Source: Neodontobutis hainanensis | Lineage: Eukaryota; Chordata; Actinopteri; Gobiiformes; Odontobutidae | Assembly (NCBI GenBank): GCA_024349245.1 | Contig: JALDNG010000005.1 | Coordinates: 18,471,001 to 18,535,000 of the forward strand | Direction: 5' to 3' | DNA: 64,000 bases | Part shown: positions 55,901-64,000 of the stretch, in pieces | How positions within the stretch are numbered: position 1 is the stretch's first letter | Layout of the letters: each line of letters opens with the position of its first letter | Notes under the pieces: model-generated | Told to the model about the DNA's origin: nothing | The model's input: only the letters and a program-made list of their open reading frames with translations | Database searches by the model: none | Translations under genes and position numbers: made by a program

Positions 55901-56988
55901 ACACACCATTCTTCCATTTCCCAGCAGTGGAAAAGAAGAAAAATGGGATATGTGCTAGCACCTGATGACACTAAAAATCCCAATAAAGCTATAGCCAACC
56001 CATGAAAAACTTTGTCAACTCAAATCTCTTCCACACAGTTTCTATAGATTATTTTCATAATTTGTTTTGCCTCAGATCAATCTATTGGCTATGGATTAAG
56101 AGTATGTATTGTTTGTGCATGTAAGAACACAAAAAACAGTTTATCATCTAATAGCACATTATAATAAAAATTATCTGTGAAAAAAAACTAAAAAAACACT
56201 AAGACGTCATCTTGGCTTTACTATCAGGGATTTTAATAGATGAGAATTTTCAGTTAATAACAGAAAAATGAACGCTTTCATTGCTCTAGTACACAGCTTG
56301 TCAATAAGAAAGAATAATGGCTAGCGATACAAGTCATTGGTAAAACAAAACTTTGATAGATGCACTGTATTTGTTGTTCACATATTTGTCATAGGAACAA
56401 AACTAACCGACAAAGGTAAATCATCCTGCCAGTATCATATCTACTGACAGCCTGTGTTATAGGTTTATTAAAGTCCACATTTAAAAGAAAAACAGGTGCC
56501 GTCACGCATCTATGGTGCAGCCAGTGATAGGCCACAAAGTCCATTCAAAGCTGGAGCTATAGTGTGATACCTGATGTTAAACGTAACCCTGTTGAGTGTT
56601 TGGCCAATGATATTTTAGCTGACTATAACCTCACCGATTTGTCGACCAGAATCAGAAGGCGTCAGCTCTACATCCCAGTGTGCGGACAGAAAAAGCACTT
56701 GACCATAACTGCGTAATTGCACAGATAATTTTCAGGTGTTCTTGCAAACAATGTCTTGATTTTCATTCATAATAGGCTGCAAAATTCCATTTTAAAAAAA
56801 GGGACTGATGCCAATAATATTTTTTTAATGTTTGAATTAAATACATTTCTTACATCAATATATTTTAACAATGTTTAATGACAAAAAATATATTTTTTAA
56901 ATACAATTATTTTGTAAAATATTCACAGCCTCTGTAAAAAACGTCTGTTAAGGGACCTTTTCATTGGTGGCCCCTTCTAAATGCTGCT
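52929..56988. other. Intergenic downstream of setmar
   Basis: No gene recognised. It holds an antisense SINE at 53655-53868. The remainder (for example 54100-55800) is ordinary AT-rich sequence with overlapping short frames on both strands. Confidence 0.4.
53655..53868 (-). mobile_element. tRNA-SINE, antisense, near complete
   Basis: TTTAGCAGACGCTTATATCT (tail), GGAGGCAAGGTGGGTTAAG (body) and CGACCGCTCTGCCACTGAGC (head) are in reverse order and orientation relative to 32880-33088. Confidence 0.8.
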
Positions 56989-56994
56989 TTTATT
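56989..56994 (-). terminator. setmar polyadenylation signal AATAAA
   Basis: AATAAA on the minus strand, about 120 bases after the setmar stop codon. It is the nearest canonical hexamer I noticed downstream. Confidence 0.55.
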
Positions 56995-57112
56995 CATTCA
57001 ATTTGGGAGAATCCAATCGTCAGGAGAAAAATACCATACTAGGATCAGCTTTTGGACTATTATATCACCAAACAGAAGTAAAGCAAACATACTACGTGGC
57101 TTTTAAAAGCAA

Positions 57113-60100
57113 CTATCTGAGGATGGATAAATCTAGTGGAAGGAACCCTGTGCAGCTGTCAGAGCCACAGTGACAGACTTTCCTTGTGAGTCCATCTGCT
57201 CCACTGGCCTCAATAGCAGCATTACTCTCTCTGTATCCTCCGGAGTAGTCGAATGTCAGCTCCTCTCGGGCCTCAATGTCCTGTCTGGCAAACAGGGCCA
57301 GGCTGGGTACCACCGAGTGCACCCGGACCGGCAGCATGAACAGGTTGGGTTGGCAGGAATGGTTAAGGAAGCGGCCTACGTTTCCGATTGCAGCGGGGTC
57401 CACAAAGGTTTCAGTGACGTGACCTGCTCCTGCGTGCTCCCTTACAGCAATGATGTAATTATTGTCTTTCGGTCCTTGCGTGAGCTGTCTCCGTCTGGCC
57501 TCATCCAATCCGATCACCTCGCCGGCATACTCGCACACAAACGCCCCACACGGGATTGGTTCATGAGTGTGCACACCCCAGCCCCTGTTCGTAGTCCGGA
57601 ACACTTCCAGTCTGTGCCTCACTCCTGTATGTACCATGCGGTTGGAGCAGGAGTCACTGCAGGGGCAAAGGGCGTTACATTCAAAGACAGGAGAGCTGTA
57701 CGCAGAGGCTCCCTTTTGTAGATTGAGGAGTGTACCCTCAGTGGTGTAGGCCTGTCCATGAGTCTGGAGGCAGGAACAGCTCTCTAGGACACAGGAGCGG
57801 GAAACACAGGAGCACCCGGGAAGAGTGACCTCACTGGGGTCAACAGCACATCCTGGGCCCTGAACATTCTCCGGAGAATACTAAAGAAAAAAACATTTCT
57901 TCAGAACTGTTTGTAATACAATATTATTATAGTTTTCCCATCAACACTTTGTGTCTGGTTTAGAGGTTTAAGTCAAAGTTTGGACCTGGAATATTCCTGG
58001 ATAAGTTCTAGATTCAGTCCTGGTTAAACCTTAAGTATAATAAGTCTTCTCATGAGCACTGTACGCACATTAGTTGGTCTGTTTTCTATTTCTAACATTG
58101 TGCCTTCATGATCTATATTAGACAAATTATCAACATAGGCCACATTTATAAAAAAAAACAGCTGATTCAATCTTTAATTGTCGACCACATCCTGTTATGG
58201 GTTGCAGGGGTTGGAGCCTATCCCAGCTGCTTTGGGTGTGAGAACTTTGAGTTACCCAGTGTATGAATTGTGCTATATAAATAAAATTGCCTTTCTATTT
58301 CTATGAACAGAGGGAGAAGGCTTTTTTCACTATTATTTTTTATTAGTCTATACCTTGGCACATTACGAGTTCTTTAATCTTTTTTCCAACCCGACCATGT
58401 TTCATCTCAGGGGACAAAAAAAGCCTTAATTGAAATTATGAGAGTCTGGATATTGAAGTCCTACTGTCACATAGTGCTGCAGAATAATAAAATTTGGCAA
58501 GAAATGACAACATATCAAAATAACTTTATTATTGGGCTTAGTGTTATTCTGTTTTTAAATAATAAACAAAAATTAAAACTCAATTATAAAAAGAAAACTG
58601 CCACCTTTTGCCAGCTTCAGTTTAATCCCAAGATGAACTCTTAAACTGTATCTTTAACACATGACCTGCTATGGCTCAAAACATATTCTGTGTACATCAA
58701 ACTTATAGAATGACTATAGGCTCATTACACAAGCTCAAATCTGCAAACTCCTGAAGAAAAACCTATTTGACCACATTGGATTTCCTTCAAACTTGGCAGA
58801 TTTGATGTGTATGTACTATATTTGTAAAATTGTTAGTTGGTATAATTTTTAATTTGTGAGATTTTAAAGGTTTAAAAATGGGGCGTGTTTGATAAATCTA
58901 AATTTGGGGGATTGTTCTGAACTGAGTGCATTCTTCAACCAGATCATAACTTAATAAACATTAAACGAAGTGTGTTTGTGTAGGACAAAATATGTGGTAC
59001 ATGTTATAAAGGAATTAAATATTGTCATGCAACACGTTTATTCTGTTGAACATTTATTATTTAATCTTCATTGAAGGGTAATTAACAACAATAATAACAA
59101 TAAAAATAATAACAATAATAATATAATATAGGATTCTATATACATTGCACTTTTCTGACCATAGAACAGGCCATACATTAATATATTTTTTCTCCACAGT
59201 CACTCGTGGTGGTAAGATGCCCTGGGGTGGACTGATGGAAATTACGGACTCTCCAACCACTAACAAACATTTGTGCTGCGGTCACTGGAGGGAAGGAGGG
59301 TTAAGTGTCTTGCCCAAGGACACATTAACAGTATGAACTAAAGAGAGCAGGACACAAACCACCAACCTTCCGGTTATAGGACGACTGCTTTACCACTGAG
59401 TTACTGAGAATTAGAACTGAACTGTATTTGATTTCTTGACATGTCCATCAATTTATTACAAGATATAGTCATATATATTAATGGTTCTTGTGTAGCTTAT
59501 AACCTGTGTAACTTAGTATTATCTCTAAAACGTTTAACCATGGTGCCCTCAGTTTTAATAACATTATAAACTCGTTATGTACTATGGTAAAGACCAAACA
59601 TTTATAGTGAAAAAAGATTATTAAGTTGTTCTGGCTGTAAATAAACCTGTGTGTGGTAGAGCAGGTGTTAAACCTTTCTCCCCAGTTCAGCTCTGAAGTC
59701 CTCTTGTCATGCTTGTCTTTTTAGCTTTGTCTATATTTTATACTTTTTAATTAGTCATGTAAAAGCTACAAAAGAAGTAGCCGTTTCTAAATGGTTTCCA
59801 AAAGCCCTCCTCTATATAAAGCCTAAAGTGGGACAGTACCTCTGATACAGGTTATTTTCTGATTCCCTCTGCTGCAGCTGCCTCTTGCACACTACCTGGT
59901 TGTTTGCTGCCACCTTGTAGTCGTTGTGTGCACTAAAAACGAATGTACTGCAAAAGGCACTACATTTGGGGATATTTAGAAGGTCTGTATAAAATATTCA
60001 AAGATTAAATGTTATGCTGGAAAAGTGTAATTTTTAAAAAGCACTGTTACAGGAAAGACATAGACTCATAAATCATATTGTCTTCATTTTATCACTCTTA

Positions 60101-60681
60101 TGCAGGAGAACAAACATAACAGGAGTTACTTTACATAAATGATAGTACAGATGTACACACCTGAATACTTATTATGTAACTCAACAATGAGAGGGACCAT
60201 AAGTTTCTATTTAATGAGTGCTGTCCCACTTTCAAGCTCCTTCCACAAATACTAATATAACAAACATAAGTTAAGGAGCTCTTCAATTAGTCAGTAAGAG
60301 GATTCAGGATGATTTCATTGGTTGTCTATGGCATAGGTCAAAATGTCCCAGTTCTGGTGTTTGCAAATGTCTTCTCCTATTGCGGTTTGAGTAACTTACG
60401 TAGCCACTTTTAAAAGCACATTATCTTGTCTTGTGCAGTAAAATGACAGTAGCCTCTAGTAAACAAATAAAAACACCCACAGTTAATAAAACACACGTGT
60501 TAGAGCACTCACTGAGTAGGTGTCACGATAGGTTAATAAATATGACCCCACTAATGTCGGTTTAAATTGAACTTACCTGAAACTGAGGAAGCGTTGTGGA
60601 GACCGCAAACTTTTCCATTAAAACAGGAACATTTTCCAAACCGTTACTTATATCTACCACATCCCATTCAGAGGCAGTCAT
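57113..60681 (-). CDS. setmar: SET-domain histone-lysine methyltransferase SETMAR (SET-only form), two exons
   Basis: Exon 1 at 60577-60681 (35 codons from the ATG at 60681, donor GTAAGT) joins exon 2 at 57113-57880 (acceptor TTTAG) in phase 0, giving 290 residues. The junction FQ|YSPENVQGPG matches human SETMAR. The Cys-rich pre-SET region includes PGCSCVSRSC and FECNALCPCSDSC. The SET domain has GWG near residue 135, VCEYAGEVIG, GRFLNHSCQPN (Asn208) and ELTFDY (Tyr247). The post-SET region has CHCGSDSC at 271-278. All catalytic motifs are intact. Human SETMAR is reported to methylate histone H3 and carries a fused mariner transposase; here a stop follows SLILR-type residues directly after post-SET, so there is no fusion. 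Nuclear location is inferred. Confidence 0.95.
57881..60576 (-). other. setmar intron (2.7 kb)
   Basis: Contains a 58180-58310 repeat scrap (GGTTGCAGGGGTTGGAGCCT, GTGCTATATAAATAAAATTG) and an antisense SINE at 59262-59405. The rest is unremarkable. Confidence 0.6.
59262..59405 (-). mobile_element. tRNA-SINE, antisense, in the setmar intron
   Basis: GTGTCTTGCCCAAGGACACA, ACCAACCTTCCGGTTATAGG and GACTGCTTTACCACTGAG are the reverse complement of the SINE body and head seen at 32880-33088. Confidence 0.75.
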
Positions 60682-60724
60682 AGCTAGTGTGGTTCAGAGG
60701 AAAACTGCACACCGTGCCACGGAT

Positions 60725-60795
60725 GAAAACAAACTCAAAGAGATGACATCACTTCCGGTAGTTTAATGGGTAACTACCGCCATCTAGCGGTCAGA
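60725..60795 (-). promoter_or_regulatory. Probable setmar promoter
   Basis: About 60 bases above the ATG, the minus strand carries ACCGGAAGTGATGTCATC, which combines an ETS-type GGAAGT core with a TGATGTCA CRE-like site. Further out is CCGCCATCTAGCGG, a partly palindromic motif close to the CTCF core. There is no TATA box. The assignment rests on motif and position only. Confidence 0.5.
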
Positions 60796-63735
60796 CTAAT
60801 GACATTACAGTTCTATGCTCAGTTGTGATCTTAAACGTGAAAACTTTTGCCTATACAATCCTTTATTGTACTTTATGTAGGCTATCTAGCTATATTTTTT
60901 TCATTATAGTATCTGAGCCCTCAATTTTCAAGAAATGGAAATCCCAAAATGAGACATACAGGCCAAGCTTGTGACCCTCTTACAGAATTTCATGAATGCT
61001 TGCAGTCAAGTGAAATATACTGTATATAACAAAGTGTATATAGGCTGACATGGCAACGTATGAGAAAAACGTTGCCACAGTTGTCATGTGTATTTATGCA
61101 TGTATATTAGTGTATGGTGGCGCCCTTACTTGAGACCCTTTTAAGAGGTTTCACGAGAGAGGCTTGCTAGAATAATACCTTTAAGTGGAGAAATAGACTA
61201 CCATTCTTGTATTTGACCAGGAGATGGCAGGGCTTACCAAGTCAGAGTCACTTTCTGACATTAGATAAATAAATTGTGGTTGTTTTAATAAGTTTAATAA
61301 TCTTAATTGGATAAATGGCAAAAAATGTAATTGTTGTTGAAATATTATCATTTTTAAAATAATGATTTCAGATCTTTTTGCCCTGACTACTTGTACTGTC
61401 GGTAGTTGTGCTCTTCTTGATCCTAATGTTGATTTACATGTTAGTCTTACAATATGCTGAGCTTTGAAGGGCTTTATTATCCTTTTACATGAACCACATC
61501 AGCTCTGGTGGACTTTCTTGTGTTGTTGTTCTGCTCATGTGCGAGTGATCCACAGAGACTGACTCTCTGGGGGCTGTCACACACAGATGGAGAGGTCACA
61601 CTGTCATCCGTCATTTACAAAATGCAGACAAATGAACGAGGCTTTTCCTCAGGCGGAATTAGTGCTGACAGTTGTTAGGAAGAGCATGTTTACTAAAACA
61701 CAGGAACGCTGCCCAACAATGACACATCAAACTGACACTTTAACTCATGAGAAAACTATAGCGGTCAGAGAATGCAGATGAGAGCCAATGAGAGCTCTGC
61801 CTAAACTAGAAGACATAAAAACACTAAGCTACACACACACATATATTAGGCCTACCCAAACATATAAAAAAAATGCAAATGCTAAACTGAGACATTGTTG
61901 GCATGGTAACGTAACATGGCTCCAGATGAAGAAACAGTTGTCTGATAATAAATACTTTCTTCATGGTTTGACAATTCAGTAGCAACTTGGTATAACAAGC
62001 AGTTGCCGTGGTAACAGAGGACTCTTCTCTTACCTTAAACCCTCTCAATTTTTGAGATCTTATACAATCATTGGTTACATGTCACTGTGTGTTTAGAAAA
62101 GCCATGTTGTAACATCAATAAAGGTTAAACGGTCACCACATTGTCAAACCTAAAACACGCCCAGAACTGTTGGTGCTGCCACATCATTGGCTGAAACACA
62201 GCCGGTTGGAACTCGGCCTCTTAGTTCACAAATACATTTTTATTACCAACATCAAGACTTGCAGCGCAGCAGGGGCTCAAGAGAATGCCACAAACTCATA
62301 TTAAGTACAACTAATCCAGCAGTAAAAAAAACGGAAGCATTTTGCCCATAGCCCTGAGCAAAAGAAGACCTCAAATTACAGCTAAAAACACAGTTGTGTA
62401 TTTCTTTGCAAAAACCCCAGCAGATCCCAAAAGATGCCTTTGGTCACCAGCTCTAGATATCTTTAGCAATGATATGTCAGAAAATACTCATTAAAATCAT
62501 TCAGGTTTACTCTTACAAAACCTTAATATATGAATACCTTGTAAAGTAATATGGAAAATAACATGATTTTGTAGATTAATGAATGTCATTACCATATCCT
62601 AAAGTGTTCCTAAGGTCTATTTGTCAATAATATGACATGACATGGTAATTCTCATTGTGTTAGCTAAGATTGGGATGAGCAGATGTCCTTTCTCAGACGA
62701 GGCAGGTTGTTGGGGGTCCCGAAACGCAATTGTGGGAGCTTTTTTGACTTTAAGGAGAAGATACACCGCGGCACAAAGGATCTGAACTCTGAGGCCCGTG
62801 CCATGACTGGACAGATCCTTAATGAAACAAAGGCATGATGGAGGTCGATCTCGGGGGAGATAATCAACAACAGTCCAGCACTTCCTGTGGAGATCCGCAG
62901 TGATTGACTTGTACTCAAATTGGCTGCGGTGCTGCTGTGGGCCTGTGCTGAGCTGTGGCCGGCTGAATGCACTCCTGTCTGCTCTGACAGCGCACAACAA
63001 AGGAGGTTTCAAAGGTTTCTCTCATCTGCTTTTGTCAGCTCGAGTAGGCAGGATGATGATGAGAGGAGCCCAGAGGAGTTAAAGGGCCCTGCTGCAATTC
63101 ATCAAAGGATGGGCCAGTCTCACAAAGGTTTTGTTTCATGTATTTCACAGGATGTTGAATATTAAGGTTTATTTCTCTGTATAGTTTTTAAATATGTTAC
63201 TGTTTTTTTCTTGTTTTGTTAAATCTGGTATGTGTGTCATAGAACTGAGTCACATTGAGTCTGATTAAGAGATCAGAAGTTTATAAACTTGTGCTTCCTC
63301 ATCAAAGACTGCTGAACTGATATCTGCCATTATCATGATCTCTGTTCTGTTGTTACATAAACCAGATTAAGCTTTTATCTCCACCATCAAGTTTGTCTTT
63401 GTAGAAAAGAAAAGTTGGTTGTGTCACTAGGTCCAGTGCTTAAAATGCCACTTTTCAAACACAGATGTGAGCGCTCATCAACCAAACAAAACAGACTTCA
63501 GCGGTCTTTTAGACCTGGAACGGTTTGCCTGAAATAAATGCACCCTAAAACTCATGGGGTGTTTGAAAGCACTACAAATAGACAGTTTTTGTGATTCTCA
63601 TCTAACGTAGAATGTTACATTCAACCAATGCTTCCTAGTCTCTAAACTCAATCACTATGGAATCTTTTTATGGAAAACAATATTATTTTAATTCCCATAC
63701 TTGAATCGGACAGTCAACAATGGCAACAAGAAAAC
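60796..63735. other. Upstream intergenic, no gene recognised
   Basis: Short frames overlap on both strands, the longest being 131 codons on the minus strand at 62617-63012. None has a recognisable domain or supporting splice pattern. Confidence 0.4.
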
Positions 63736-64000
63736 ATACACTCAGCAGCCACTTTATTAGGTACACCCGTTCAATTGCTTGGTAACTCAAATACTAATCA
63801 GCCAATCCTATGCAGCAATTCAATGCATTCGGGCATCTAGAGGTTAGTAAAGTTGAATGGCACGTTACCACGTTGTGTGTGGAAGGTTCCTTTTTGTGCA
63901 AACTGGAACTGAACCATCACATCAACATTGTTTGAACCCCACGACCTACCTGAGTATTGTTGCTGAACATGTCCATCCCTTTATGACTACAGTGTACCCA
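63736..64000 (+). pseudogene. Tc1-like element, internally deleted, cut by the window edge
   Basis: The left terminus CACTCAGCAGCCACTTTATT is followed by GGTACACC and leader sequence. It then jumps directly to the catalytic region near YLSIVAEHVHPFMTTVYP (needs frame correction). It is related to, but distinct from, the family at 51837-52852. The DNA-binding and first catalytic parts are missing. Confidence 0.8.

Noticed and set aside
57170..57721. 183-codon plus-strand ORF over setmar
   Set aside because: It is the antisense shadow of the SET exon, whose minus frame carries all the conserved methyltransferase motifs.
62617..63012. 131-codon minus-strand ORF as a gene
   Set aside because: Other frames on both strands are also open over the same bases, and no domain, splice pattern or familiar motif is present.

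Overview
The window is teleost fish nuclear DNA. The evidence is vertebrate genes split into short GT-AG exons, tRNA-derived SINEs with pol III boxes, several Tc1-like, hAT-like and non-LTR retroelement relics, and long (TA)n and (CA)n microsatellites. Only two protein-coding genes can be named with confidence. Both lie on the minus strand, so they read from high to low coordinates.

The main gene is itpr1, the type 1 inositol 1,4,5-trisphosphate receptor, an ER calcium-release channel. I could place 40 coding exons, from the ATG at 42873 down to a micro-exon at 367-402. They join in frame to 1,728 codons if every exon is used. They cover the suppressor domain, the whole IP3-binding core and most of the regulatory helical region. 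The last ~1,000 residues, including the membrane channel, lie beyond the left edge. Arg265 falls at exactly residue 265, as in the rodent protein. Later ligand residues are shifted by exactly the ten codons of a candidate extra micro-exon next to the S1 splice segment. The S2 splice segment appears as two 12-codon micro-exons 8.7 kb apart.

Upstream of it, in the same orientation, is setmar at 57113-60681. It is a two-exon histone-lysine methyltransferase with pre-SET, SET and post-SET regions and no transposase, as expected outside anthropoid primates. The order setmar then itpr1 on one strand matches human 3p26.

Layout: 1-9133 is the last intron pair of itpr1 in view, filled with LINE, Tc1 and SINE relics and a 691-bp terminal-inverted-repeat element. 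9134-28262 holds the dense exon block. 28263-42781 holds two large introns with nested transposons, a 91-bp hairpin and a 110-bp (CA)n tract. 42782-44300 holds the first coding exon and a probable promoter. 44300-57112 is intergenic, with L2-like and Tc1-like elements and long TA arrays. 57113-60790 is setmar with its promoter. 60790-64000 is intergenic and ends inside another deleted Tc1-like element.

I saw no CRISPR array, operon or unmistakably new multi-gene system. The most interesting signals are the itpr1 micro-exons and several nested repeat insertions. Exon boundaries were read by eye and may be off by 1-2 bases.
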